From: Alphaproteobacteria bacterium
GTDB lineage: Bacteria > Pseudomonadota > Alphaproteobacteria > Reyranellales > Reyranellaceae
DNA length: 64,000 bases
Direction of reading: 5' to 3'
NCBI GenBank assembly: GCA_017307275.1
Contig: JAFKFK010000030.1
Span: forward strand, 17,892 to 81,891
How positions within the stretch are numbered: the stretch's first letter is position 1; the number at the start of each line of letters is the position of its first letter. The notes below the pieces were generated by a model. The model had not been told where the DNA came from, did no database searches, and was given only the letters and a program-made list of their open reading frames with translations. Positions 43,667 to 51,567 of this stretch are shown here, piece by piece. The translations under genes were made by a program, and so were the position numbers.

Positions 43667-44224
43667 TTACTGAGCCGGGCAGGGCCAGATGTTCATGTCG
43701 GCACCGATATCGTACGGCGGCGGCACCTGGGCGAGGCTCGTCACCTTGGCATCCAGCGCCCAGTCGAAGGCGCGCTTGCCGCGAGAGCAGAATTCCTTGT
43801 CGACCTGGGCGCGCTGGGCCGTGCGGTTGGCGATTTCGGTCACCAGAGTATCGACGTTGAGCCGCTTGCGGGCTGCCACCTGGGAGAGTGCTCGGGCGTT
43901 GGTGGCGAACTCGGCGCGGAACTTGCCGACGAAGTCGGCATAGGTGCGCTCGTAGGCACGGGCGCCGCCGCCACTCTGGCACTGCAGGGTGATGACCTGC
44001 AGTTCCTGCTGGACCATGCGGGACCGGACATGGGTGATGTCGGCTTCGTTGTAGCAGATGGCGCGGATCTGACCGGCCGGCGGCGGCGGCGGGGAGGGCG
44101 CCTGGTAATCAGGGGCAGCCGGCTTGGAGGGCGCCGAGGCCGTACTGGCCTGCCCGAGCGTGCAGGCGCCCAGCGCTAGGGTACATGCCGAGAGAATCGC
44201 TACCTGCGTGAGCACCTTGATCAT
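43667..44224 (-). CDS. Putative lipoprotein of unknown function
   Basis: The ATG at 44224, with GGGAG upstream, gives a 185-residue protein with a lipobox ending LGAC (Cys21), so membrane anchoring is likely; an earlier start would bury the signal. After a Pro/Ala-rich linker come three Cys pairs' worth of residues, including ICYNEAD, LQCQSGG, EFCSRG and WPCPAQ at the very end, suggesting disulfides. I do not recognise the family. It is flanked by a terminator and by 112 bases with no gene toward the aminotransferase. Confidence 0.7.
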   Translation of the reverse strand: MIKVLTQVAILSACTLALGACTLGQASTASAPSKPAAPDYQAPSPPPPPAGQIRAICYNEADITHVRSRMVQQELQVITLQCQSGGGARAYERTYADFVGKFRAEFATNARALSQVAARKRLNVDTLVTEIANRTAQRAQVDKEFCSRGKRAFDWALDAKVTSLAQVPPPYDIGADMNIWPCPAQ

Positions 44225-44336
44225 CCGCACACTCCCAACACATGGCCCGGAAACCGCCAGCGGGTACAACAGATAGAGGCTCGTTTCAAATGTAAATGCC
44301 GTTCCCGAAGCGAGAAGGTCGGGAAATCTGACGATT

Positions 44337-45638
44337 TCACTGTAAAGCTTTGGTGATCGCCCGGTCGAAGATCTCCAGGCCGAGGTCGATTTCGGCTTCG
44401 TCGACAGTAAGGGGTGGGGCGATACGGAAGATGCCGAAGCCGCCCCGGACCACGCTGGTCATCATTCCCAAGTCTAGGCATGCCCGCGCTACGCGCTGGG
44501 CGAGTTCCGGGTCAGGCGTCCGCGAGCGGCGGTCCTTCACCAGGTCGAGGCCGAGGAGCAGGCCGCGGCCGCGCACGTCGCCGATGCAGTCGTAACGCTG
44601 CTGTAGTGTCTGCAGGCCTTCCTTCAGGCGACAACCGAGGATTGCCGCGCGCTCCGTGAAGCGGTCGCGCAGGATTACCTCGATAACCTTGAGGCCGACC
44701 GCGGCCGGCAGAGGGTCGGAGGCGTGGGTCGTATAGAAGAGGTAACCGCGTTCCGCGGCGATATCCTCGATCTCCGGGGTGGTCAGCATGGCGGCGAGGG
44801 GCAAGCCGGCGCCCAGCGTCTTGGACAAGGTGAGATACTGAGGCACCACGCCGTCACGGTCACAGGCGAACAGATGGCCGGTGCGGCCAAGGCCGGTCTG
44901 GGCCTCGTCGAAGATGAGCTGCATCTCGCGCTCGCGGCACTTCTCGGCCAGCGCCGCCATCCAGCCCTCGGGTGGTTCGAGTACGCCGCCCGAACTCAGG
45001 ATCGGCTCGACGATGCAGGCCGCCAGGGAGCCGCTCGATTGCCGGTCCACCAGATCGAACCCGAAATCCAGCTCGGTCTTCCAGTCGTAGACGCCGCGCT
45101 CGTCGATGAAGCGCGAGCGATAGGTGTCGGGTGAGGGCAGTACCAGGGATCCCGGCTGCGGCGGTCCATAGCCTTTGCGGCTCGAAGAGTAAGTGGCGGA
45201 TGCCGCGCCGCCGGTGACGCCGTGCCAGGACCGGCTCATGGCTACGATCTCGTGGCGGCCGGTCACCAGCTTTGCCATCCGCAGCGCGGCTTCGTTCGAC
45301 TCGCCGCCGGTCGAGACCAGCAGCACGCGGTCGAGCTTGCCCGGCGAGATCTCGGCGATCAGCGCGGCCAGTTCGACGACCGGGCGGGAAAGGATGGTCG
45401 AATATAGGTGGTCGAGCTCACCGACATAGTGTCGGGCAACGGCAACAATCTCGGCGTGGCTGTGCCCCAGAATGGCGCTCATCTGTCCGGAGGTAAAATC
45501 CAGGATCTTCCGTCCGTCGGCATCGGTGAAGTAGTTGCCCGCGGCACGTTCGGCGATCAACGGCGTGAAGGCACCGCCATAGCGGACCAGATGGGCCCGC
45601 GCCTTCGCCCAGAATTGCGGGTCGTCGTTGGCACTCAT
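44337..45638 (-). CDS. Class III aminotransferase, 2,2-dialkylglycine decarboxylase-like
   Basis: The 433-residue protein has the class III PLP signature LIFDEAQTGLGRTG and LTLSKTLGAGLPLAAML, where Lys forms the aldimine; this phrase is nearly that of 2,2-dialkylglycine decarboxylase. ILGHSH and TGGESNEAALRMA are further matches. It would decarboxylate and transaminate amino acids such as 2-aminoisobutyrate, or be a related transaminase. GGAGGCAAG precedes the ATG. It follows the isomerase-like gene by 10 bases, in one operon. Confidence 0.88.
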   Translation of the reverse strand: MSANDDPQFWAKARAHLVRYGGAFTPLIAERAAGNYFTDADGRKILDFTSGQMSAILGHSHAEIVAVARHYVGELDHLYSTILSRPVVELAALIAEISPGKLDRVLLVSTGGESNEAALRMAKLVTGRHEIVAMSRSWHGVTGGAASATYSSSRKGYGPPQPGSLVLPSPDTYRSRFIDERGVYDWKTELDFGFDLVDRQSSGSLAACIVEPILSSGGVLEPPEGWMAALAEKCREREMQLIFDEAQTGLGRTGHLFACDRDGVVPQYLTLSKTLGAGLPLAAMLTTPEIEDIAAERGYLFYTTHASDPLPAAVGLKVIEVILRDRFTERAAILGCRLKEGLQTLQQRYDCIGDVRGRGLLLGLDLVKDRRSRTPDPELAQRVARACLDLGMMTSVVRGGFGIFRIAPPLTVDEAEIDLGLEIFDRAITKALQ

Positions 45639-45648
45639 CTTGCCTCCG

Positions 45649-46254
45649 TCAGGCTGTTTCCAGCGCCGCTTTAATCAGCGGCATGCGGTCGTTGCCGAAG
45701 AACATCTGGTCGCCCACGAAGATGGTCGGGCTGCCGAAGCCGCCGCGCGCGATCAACTCGTCTGTGTTGGCGCGCAGACGTGCCTTACAGGAGTCGGTCT
45801 CTATGCCCGAGAAGAAGCGTTGACGCTCCAGGCCGGCCCGGGTCGCGATGTCGGCCAGAACGGCCTCCTGCGCAATGTCGAGGTCGTTGCCCCAATAGGC
45901 CTCGAACGCTGCCGTCGCGTAGGGCACGAGCTTGCCCTCATCGAGGGCCACGAAGGCTCCGCGCATGCACTTCACGCTGTTCACCGGAAAGACCTTGGGC
46001 GGAAAGACGATGTCGAGACCGTACAACTTCGCCCAGGCAGCGAGGTCCTGCAGCATGTAGGCCTGCTTGCGCGGATTGGGCTTGGCGCGACTGTCGTAGA
46101 CCGTCTGGTTGACTGCATTGAACACGCCGCCGACCAGGATGGGCTTCCAGACAATCTCCGCAGCCATTTCGGCAGCGAGAGGCTGGATCGCGTGGAAGGC
46201 AAGGTAGGTCCACGGGCTGGAGCAATCGAAGTAGAAGTCGAGTTGCCGCGCCAT
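45649..46254 (-). CDS. DsbA-fold 2-hydroxychromene-2-carboxylate isomerase-like protein
   Basis: The 201-residue protein matches the thioredoxin-fold isomerase/GST-kappa family: LDFYFDCSSPWTYLAF at the N-terminus (with Cys and SPW), then RKQAYMLQDLAAWAK, and the cis-proline segment FGSPTIFVGDQMFFGNDR. These use glutathione in isomerisations during aromatic degradation. It is the first gene of a two-gene operon with the aminotransferase, a combination I cannot explain. GGAGGG precedes the start. Confidence 0.85.
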   Translation of the reverse strand: MARQLDFYFDCSSPWTYLAFHAIQPLAAEMAAEIVWKPILVGGVFNAVNQTVYDSRAKPNPRKQAYMLQDLAAWAKLYGLDIVFPPKVFPVNSVKCMRGAFVALDEGKLVPYATAAFEAYWGNDLDIAQEAVLADIATRAGLERQRFFSGIETDSCKARLRANTDELIARGGFGSPTIFVGDQMFFGNDRMPLIKAALETA

Positions 46255-46279
46255 TTCGTCCCTCCGCTGCCAGTTCGCC

Positions 46280-46308
46280 TTGTCGTTGCCACAAGCGACC
46301 CGTATCTT
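46280..46308 (+). promoter_or_regulatory. Candidate sigma-70 promoter of the glutamine amidotransferase gene
   Basis: TTGTCG (46280-46285) and TATCTT (46303-46308) are 17 bases apart and each match four of six consensus positions. The expected transcription start is at or within one or two bases of the ATG at 46317, and no Shine-Dalgarno sequence precedes it, so the transcript may be leaderless. Confidence 0.4.
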
Positions 46309-46316
46309 GCAAATCC

Positions 46317-47054
46317 ATGACGGTAATGGCTGAGAAGCCCAAAAAAATTTCTCCCAAGAAGATAGCTATCGTCGTGCATCAGGAGCATTCGCGGCCCGGT
46401 CGGGTCGGCGCCCTCCTTGAGAAGCGCGGCTACGAGCTTCATCGCCTTTGCCCAAATCTTGGCTGCGAATTGCCCGAGGACCTGTCGGACTATGCCGGCG
46501 TGGTGATCTTCGGTGGCCCGATGTCGGCCAACGATTGCGGCACACTTGCCGGCATCAAGTGTGAGCTCGACTGGATTCCCCGGGTGGTCGAGGCGGGCGT
46601 TCCCTATCTCGGCCTCTGCCTCGGCGCCCAGCTTCTGACGCGCGCCGCCGGCGGCCGGGTCGGACCGCACCCGCAGGGCTTGGTCGAGATCGGCTATGTC
46701 GATATCGAACCGACTGAAGCCGGCCGCACCTGGTTCAAGGCGCCGATGAAGGTCTACCAGTGGCACCGCGAGGGCATGACCATCCCGGACTGCTGCGAGC
46801 TGCTGGCGACCAACGATCGCTATCCCGTTCAGGGCTTCCGCTGTGGCCCCAATGCCTTCGGCTTCCAGTTCCATCCCGAGGTTACGCTCGAGATGAAGAA
46901 CATCTGGACGATGAAGGCGGCGGAGCGGCTCAAGATGCCGGGCGCGCAGCAACGCGGCGTTCATCTGTCCATGCATCCGCTCTACGATCCGCCGCTCGAT
47001 CGCTGGATCGACGACTTCCTCGACCGCTGGCTGGCGACCGACACGCGCCACTAA
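46317..47054 (+). CDS. Class I glutamine amidotransferase
   Basis: The 245-residue protein has the GATase triad: catalytic Cys in GLCLGAQLL and the His-Glu pair in FQFHPEVT, with the FGGPMSAND turn ahead of it. Alone, without a synthetase domain, it resembles GMP synthase-like amidotransferases that hydrolyse glutamine or gamma-glutamyl compounds. A lysine-rich N-terminus (KPKKISPKK) precedes the fold. There is no Shine-Dalgarno near the ATG and a candidate promoter abuts it. The convergent nitroreductase ends 8 bases away. Confidence 0.85.
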   Translation: MTVMAEKPKKISPKKIAIVVHQEHSRPGRVGALLEKRGYELHRLCPNLGCELPEDLSDYAGVVIFGGPMSANDCGTLAGIKCELDWIPRVVEAGVPYLGLCLGAQLLTRAAGGRVGPHPQGLVEIGYVDIEPTEAGRTWFKAPMKVYQWHREGMTIPDCCELLATNDRYPVQGFRCGPNAFGFQFHPEVTLEMKNIWTMKAAERLKMPGAQQRGVHLSMHPLYDPPLDRWIDDFLDRWLATDTRH

Positions 47055-47061
47055 GGCGCGC

Positions 47062-47736
47062 CTAGACCCACGAGCTGATTTCTTCGAGGTTTTTCCTCAG
47101 CCCGCCGTGCTGGGGCACCCGGCAATCTGCCTTGGGATAGCCGACCACCAGCAGGATCGTCGGCTTCTCCCAGGCCGGCCGTGCGCAGATCTCATTCAGG
47201 AAGCCCATGGGGCTCGGCGTGTGGGTGAGCGTCGCCAGTCCTGCATCGTGTAGGGCCGCGATCAGGAAGCCCGTCGCGATGCCGACAGACTCCGGCACGT
47301 AGTAGTGCTTCACCGTGCGGCCATCGGGCCGCGTGCCCGACTTCTGCGCGAAGATCGCGATCAGCAACGGCGCCTCTTCGAGAAACGGCTTGTCGGCATC
47401 GGTGCCGAGCGGCGCCAGCGCTTCGATCCATTCCTTTGGGGCACGGCCGCTATAGAAGGCACGCTCCTCGGCTTCGGCGGCGACACGGATGCGCTTCTTG
47501 GCGGCCGGACTTTCGATCACGGCGAAGTGCCAGGGTTGCAGGTTCGCCCCCGACGGTGCGGTGCCGGCAGCAAGCAGGCATGTCTCGACGACATCGCGCG
47601 GCACCGGGCGGCTGTCGAAGTCGCGCACCGTACGCCGACGCCGTAGTTCGGCGTGAAAAGACTTCGCCCGTGCCGTCATTTGTTCAGGGGGATAACTGCG
47701 GTAGCTGGTCAGTGGCTCCCAGATGGGCTCAAGCAC
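47062..47736 (-). CDS. Nitroreductase family flavoprotein
   Basis: The 224-residue protein has the FMN-binding pattern of nitroreductases: RRRRTVRDFDSRPVP near residue 35, APSGANLQPWHFAVI near 60, and the C-terminal RKNLEEISSW. It would reduce nitro compounds, quinones or flavins with NAD(P)H, with dimer formation expected. There is a 98-base gap upstream to the divergent SPFH gene. The substrate is unknown. Confidence 0.88.
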   Translation of the reverse strand: MLEPIWEPLTSYRSYPPEQMTARAKSFHAELRRRRTVRDFDSRPVPRDVVETCLLAAGTAPSGANLQPWHFAVIESPAAKKRIRVAAEAEERAFYSGRAPKEWIEALAPLGTDADKPFLEEAPLLIAIFAQKSGTRPDGRTVKHYYVPESVGIATGFLIAALHDAGLATLTHTPSPMGFLNEICARPAWEKPTILLVVGYPKADCRVPQHGGLRKNLEEISSWV

Positions 47737-47834
47737 GCGGAGGTCTCCTGCAACGATCGCCGGACTGTAGCGTCAGCGTTGGCCCCCCGCACCTGCATGG
47801 GCTAGGGTCCCGGGGAAGTCGGGGAGGCTTGAAG

Positions 47835-48797
47835 ATGTCTGGTGCGCTGATCTTCGTTCTGGCGTTGGTTGTCGTGGCGCTGGTTCTTGTGTTCGCAGGC
47901 GTCAAGACCGTGTCGCAGGGCACGAACTGGACCATCGAGCGGTTCGGCAAGTACACACGCACACTGCCACCCGGCCTGCATCTCATCGTGCCCTTCATCG
48001 ACACCATCGGGCGCAAGATGAACATGCAGGAGAATGTGCTGGATATCCCGGGTCAGAAGGTCATCACCAAGGACAACGCCACGGTGCAGGTCGATGCGGT
48101 CGCCTTCTATCAGGTGATCGACGCGGCGCGAGCGGCTTACGAGGTGCAGAACCTCCATCTCGCCATCACCAACCTGGCGCTGACCAACATCCGCTCGGTC
48201 ATGGGCAACATGGCGCTCGACGAGGTTCTCTCCAGGCGCAACGATATCAACAATACCCTTCTGGCGGTGATCGACCAGGCAACAGGTCCGTGGGGCGTCA
48301 AGGTCCTGCGTATCGAACTCAAGGACATTGCGCCGCCCGAGGATCTCGTCGCGTCGATGGGCCGGCAGATGAAGGCGGAGCGCGAGAAGCGTGCCACGAT
48401 CCTCGAAGCCGAAGGCGTGCGTGAGTCGAGCATCCAGCGGGCCGAGGGCGAGAAGCAGTCGGCGATCCTGACCGCCGAGGGCCGCCGCGAGGCTGCCTAT
48501 CGCGATGCCGAGGCGCGCGAGCGTCTGGCCGAAGCCGAAGCCAAGGCGACGTCCGTGGTGGCGCAGGCGATCGCCGGCAACGGCGTGCAGGCGACCAACT
48601 ACTTCCTCGGCACCAAATACGTCGAAGCGCTCTCCCGCATGGGCTCGAGCAACAATGCCAAGGTCTTCTTCCTGCCTGTGGAGGCAGCCGGCGTCATGGC
48701 CTCGATCGCCGGCATTGGCGAATTGGCCAAGGAGGCGCAGGCTCGCGCTGCCGACGCCGTTCCGCGCTCTCGGGGCTCGGTTCCCAACGCAGGTTAA
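47835..48797 (+). CDS. SPFH/Band 7 membrane protein (QmcA/stomatin-like)
   Basis: The ATG at 47835 follows GGGGAGGCTTGAAG, so the longer upstream frame is not the gene. The 320-residue protein has one N-terminal membrane helix (about 4-24), then the SPFH domain (about 25-180) with WTIERFGKYTRTLPPGLHLIVPFID and DNATVQVDAVAFYQ, and a C-terminal Ala/Glu-rich coiled coil (about 185-265). Such proteins form membrane microdomain oligomers. With NfeD just downstream it forms the usual SPFH-NfeD pair. Confidence 0.9.
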   Translation: MSGALIFVLALVVVALVLVFAGVKTVSQGTNWTIERFGKYTRTLPPGLHLIVPFIDTIGRKMNMQENVLDIPGQKVITKDNATVQVDAVAFYQVIDAARAAYEVQNLHLAITNLALTNIRSVMGNMALDEVLSRRNDINNTLLAVIDQATGPWGVKVLRIELKDIAPPEDLVASMGRQMKAEREKRATILEAEGVRESSIQRAEGEKQSAILTAEGRREAAYRDAEARERLAEAEAKATSVVAQAIAGNGVQATNYFLGTKYVEALSRMGSSNNAKVFFLPVEAAGVMASIAGIGELAKEAQARAADAVPRSRGSVPNAG

Positions 48798-48800
48798 GCC

Positions 48801-49244
48801 ATGAGCTTCAAGATCATCTTCTGGTACTGGTGGGCGCTGGCGGCGGTGCTTCTTGTCTTCGAGATGATGCTGCCCGGCGTGGTGTTCATGTTCCTGGCGA
48901 TCGGGGCGCTGGCCTCGGGCCTCGTCCTCTTGATCGTTTCCGATCTCTCGCTCGAATTTCAGCTCCTTATCTTCGCGGTCGTGTCCGTGGCCTCTGCTGT
49001 GGGATTGCGGCGCAGTCTGCGGCGCCTGCAGTCTGTCGATGGGCCGCCCAACACTCTGAACGCGCGTGGCGACGCCATGATCGGCCGCACCTTCGTGCTC
49101 GATAGCCCAATCCTCAATGGTCGCGGTCGGGTCAACCTGGGTGACGGAAGCTGGAGCATCTCCGGTCCTGATATGGTCAGAGGCGCCAAGGTGCGTGTGA
49201 AGGCGGTGAACGGCACCGAACTCTTGGTGGAGCCGTCGCCATGA
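48801..49244 (+). CDS. NfeD family protein
   Basis: The 147-residue protein has three or four hydrophobic segments followed by a C-terminal OB-fold domain: AMIGRTFVLDSPILNGRGRVNLGDGSWSISGPD and KGAKVRVKAVNGTELLVEP. This is the short NfeD type that partners with SPFH proteins; the long serine-protease form is absent. It begins 4 bases after the SPFH stop and overlaps the next gene by four bases (ATGA), although the latter encodes an unrelated receptor. Confidence 0.88.
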   Translation: MSFKIIFWYWWALAAVLLVFEMMLPGVVFMFLAIGALASGLVLLIVSDLSLEFQLLIFAVVSVASAVGLRRSLRRLQSVDGPPNTLNARGDAMIGRTFVLDSPILNGRGRVNLGDGSWSISGPDMVRGAKVRVKAVNGTELLVEPSP

Positions 49245-50203
49245 AGCGCAGGCTCCTTCTTGCGTCCGCGGCCTTGCTGGCGCCATTGGCGGTCGGCGCG
49301 CAGACGACCTATCCGACCAAGCCAGTGCGGCTGATGGTCGGCGCCAATGCCGGCGGCGGTACCGACATCGTGGCCCGTATGCTCGCGGACAAATTTTCCG
49401 AACAGCTCAAGGGCACGTTCCTCGTCGAGAACAAGCCCGGCGCCTCCAACACGATCGCCGCCGATCTCACGGCCAAGGCGCCGGCCGACGGCCACACGCT
49501 GCTCGTCGCCACCAACACCGGGCAGGCGATTGCGCCGCATCTTCTCAAGCTGGGCTTCGATCCGATCAAGGACCTGACACCGATCGGCCTCGTGGTGAGC
49601 GTGCCCAACGTGCTGGTTGTCGGGGCGTCGGTGCCGGTCAACTCGGTGCAGGAGCTGATCGCGCTGATGAAAGCAAAACCGGGCGAGTTCAAGTATGGCT
49701 CCTCCGGTGTCGGCAGCACGCAGCACATCGCCGGCGAAGCTTTCGACATGGCGGCGGGCGTCAAGGGCATGCATGTGCCCTATAAGGGAAGTGCGCAGGC
49801 TCATCTCGATATCATCGCTGGCAACGTCCAGATGATGTTCGATACGACCTCTTCGGCGATGGGGCAGATCAGGGCCGGCAAGTTCAAGGCGCTGGCCGTG
49901 ACTTCCGATCGTCGCAGCAGCGAACTGCCCAATGTGCCGACCCTGGCCGAAGCGGGCCTGCCGGGTTTCGACATGACGACCTGGTATGCCGTCTACGTGA
50001 CGGCGGGCTCGCCGCCTGATGTGGTCGCACGGCTGCAGACGGAACTCGCCCGTGCCATTGCCCTGCCCGACGTGCAAGCGAAGCTGCGTGGGCTCGGTGG
50101 CGAGCCAGGAACCCTGAGCGTCGAGCAGTTCGCCCGCTTCAACGTTCAGGAATACGAGCGGTTCGGGCGCCTCATTCGCGACGCCAACATCAAGCCGGAT
50201 TGA
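49241..50203 (+). CDS. Tripartite tricarboxylate transporter receptor (Bug/TctC family)
   Basis: The 320-residue protein has a short Sec signal (about 1-20) and the Bug opening YPTKPVRLMVGANAGGG, then ENKPGASN, and VPTLAEAGLPGFD. It binds carboxylates in the periplasm; no TctAB permease is in the window. It is the second Bug receptor here. The ATG overlaps the NfeD stop, so it is translationally coupled to the SPFH-NfeD pair, an unexpected arrangement. The ligand is unknown. Confidence 0.9.
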   Translation: MKRRLLLASAALLAPLAVGAQTTYPTKPVRLMVGANAGGGTDIVARMLADKFSEQLKGTFLVENKPGASNTIAADLTAKAPADGHTLLVATNTGQAIAPHLLKLGFDPIKDLTPIGLVVSVPNVLVVGASVPVNSVQELIALMKAKPGEFKYGSSGVGSTQHIAGEAFDMAAGVKGMHVPYKGSAQAHLDIIAGNVQMMFDTTSSAMGQIRAGKFKALAVTSDRRSSELPNVPTLAEAGLPGFDMTTWYAVYVTAGSPPDVVARLQTELARAIALPDVQAKLRGLGGEPGTLSVEQFARFNVQEYERFGRLIRDANIKPD

Positions 50204-50231
50204 CCATCTCCGAGTCGAGGCGTTTCCTCAC

Positions 50232-50271
50232 TTGCCAAGGGCTGTCTTAATACTTAACTTTATGGTTAAGT
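50232..50271 (+). promoter_or_regulatory. Candidate promoter with overlapping inverted repeat
   Basis: TTGCCA (50232-50237) and TAACTT (50255-50260) are spaced by 17 bases. A perfect 7-6-7 inverted repeat, ACTTAAC, TTTATG, GTTAAGT (50252-50271), covers the -10 region. Such TTAAC/GTTAA palindromes are bound by ArsR or MarR-type repressors. No such regulator gene lies next to it. AAGGA and the MFS start at 50297 follow. Confidence 0.5.
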
Positions 50272-50296
50272 GTTCGTGGATTCGAAAGGATCGGCC

Positions 50297-51505
50297 ATGG
50301 AGCGGTCTTACGGCTGGGTCATCGTCGGCGCCGGTGCGCTGATGGGATGTGTTGCCATCGGTTCGTTGTTCTCGCTGGCGGTCTTTCTGCAGCCGATGTC
50401 GGACGCGACGGGCTGGTCGCGCACCGGCATCGCGGGCGCCATGACAATCGATTTCCTGGTGATGGGCGTTGCGGCCTTCGGCTGGGGCATGCTGACCGAC
50501 CGCTTCGGGCCGCGCATCGTGGTCCTGTCCGGTGCGATCCTGCTGGGCCTCGGCCTCGCTCTGGCGAGCCGTGCGACCAGCCTGCTCGAATTCCAGATCA
50601 TCTATGGCGTCGTGGTCGGCGTGGCCGTCGGCGCGGTGTTCGCCCCGATGATCGCCACGGTCACCGGCTGGTTCGACAAGCATCGCAGCCTCGCCGTCTC
50701 GCTGGTGTCGGCCGGCATGGGGGTGGCGCCGATGACGATCGCGCCCTTCGCGAGTTGGCTGATCCAATCCCACGACTGGCGGACGGCGCAGCTCATCATC
50801 GCCGTCGGTGCCTGGATCCTGCTGATCCCGGCGGCGTTGCTGGTGCGTCGCGCGCCAACCATGGAGGAGGGCGCACCGGGTGCGCCAGCCGAGGGTGGCG
50901 AGGGGCTGACTGTCGGCAAGGCGCTGCGCACGCCGCAATTCATCGTGCTGTCGATTACGTTCTTCTTCTGCTGCGCGGCGCATTCCGGCCCGATCTTCCA
51001 CGTCGTGAGCTACGCCATGGCATGTGGCTTGCCGGCCATGACGGCCGTCACGATCTACAGCGCCGAAGGGATCGCCGGTTTGGCCGGTCGCCTGCTGTTC
51101 GGCGTGCTGGGCGACCGTTTCGGCGCACGCCGCATCGTCGTGCTGGGCCTGATGGTCCAGGCGGTCGGCGCGGGCGCCTACTACTTCGCGCGTAGCGCCG
51201 GCGAGTTCTACGCCGTCGCTATCCTGTTCGGCATGGCCTATGGCGGGGTGATGCCTCTCTACGCCGTGATTGCCCGCGAATACTTTCCCATGCGCATCAT
51301 GGGCACGGTGTTCGGCGGCGCCGCGATGATCTCGAGCCTCGGCATGGCGTTGGGGCCGGTGGCCGGAGGCTGGCTGTTCGATCACTTCGGCGGCTACGGC
51401 CTGCTCTATGTCGGCTCGTTCGGAGTCGGCCTCGCCGCGGTGGCGGTGGCGCTTGCTTTCCCGCCGCTGCCCGCGCGCCTTCAGCCGGCCGCGCAGCCCG
51501 CATAG
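50297..51505 (+). CDS. MFS transporter (OFA-type)
   Basis: The ATG at 50297, following AAAGGATCGGCC, is chosen over the earlier in-frame start. The 402-residue protein has twelve hydrophobic segments and the phrase GWGMLTDRFGPRIVVLSGAILLGLGLALASRA, with GDRFGARRIVVLGL in the second half. It resembles the oxalate/formate-antiporter subfamily of carboxylate carriers. The substrate is unknown. An inverted repeat in the promoter region suggests repression by a MarR- or ArsR-type protein. Confidence 0.88.
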   Translation: MERSYGWVIVGAGALMGCVAIGSLFSLAVFLQPMSDATGWSRTGIAGAMTIDFLVMGVAAFGWGMLTDRFGPRIVVLSGAILLGLGLALASRATSLLEFQIIYGVVVGVAVGAVFAPMIATVTGWFDKHRSLAVSLVSAGMGVAPMTIAPFASWLIQSHDWRTAQLIIAVGAWILLIPAALLVRRAPTMEEGAPGAPAEGGEGLTVGKALRTPQFIVLSITFFFCCAAHSGPIFHVVSYAMACGLPAMTAVTIYSAEGIAGLAGRLLFGVLGDRFGARRIVVLGLMVQAVGAGAYYFARSAGEFYAVAILFGMAYGGVMPLYAVIAREYFPMRIMGTVFGGAAMISSLGMALGPVAGGWLFDHFGGYGLLYVGSFGVGLAAVAVALAFPPLPARLQPAAQPA

Positions 51506-51520
51506 TTTTATGCGCTGCCC

Positions 51521-51567
51521 GGCGACAATTTGGCGACAATCACCCGAACCGCTAGAGGAGCGGTTCG
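51521..51567. repeat. Short direct repeat and 9-5-9 inverted repeat between convergent genes
   Basis: GGCGACAAT occurs twice (51521-51529 and 51532-51540), followed by the perfect inverted repeat CGAACCGCT, AGAGG, AGCGGTTCG (51545-51567). The stop codon of the minus-strand PLP enzyme (51552-51554) is inside the repeat. There is no T-tract in either direction, so termination would be weak. The function is not known. Confidence 0.45.

Noticed and set aside
44302..44325. Inverted repeat TTCCCGA ... TCGGGAA
   Set aside because: A 10-base loop and no T-tract in either direction, so I do not call it a terminator.
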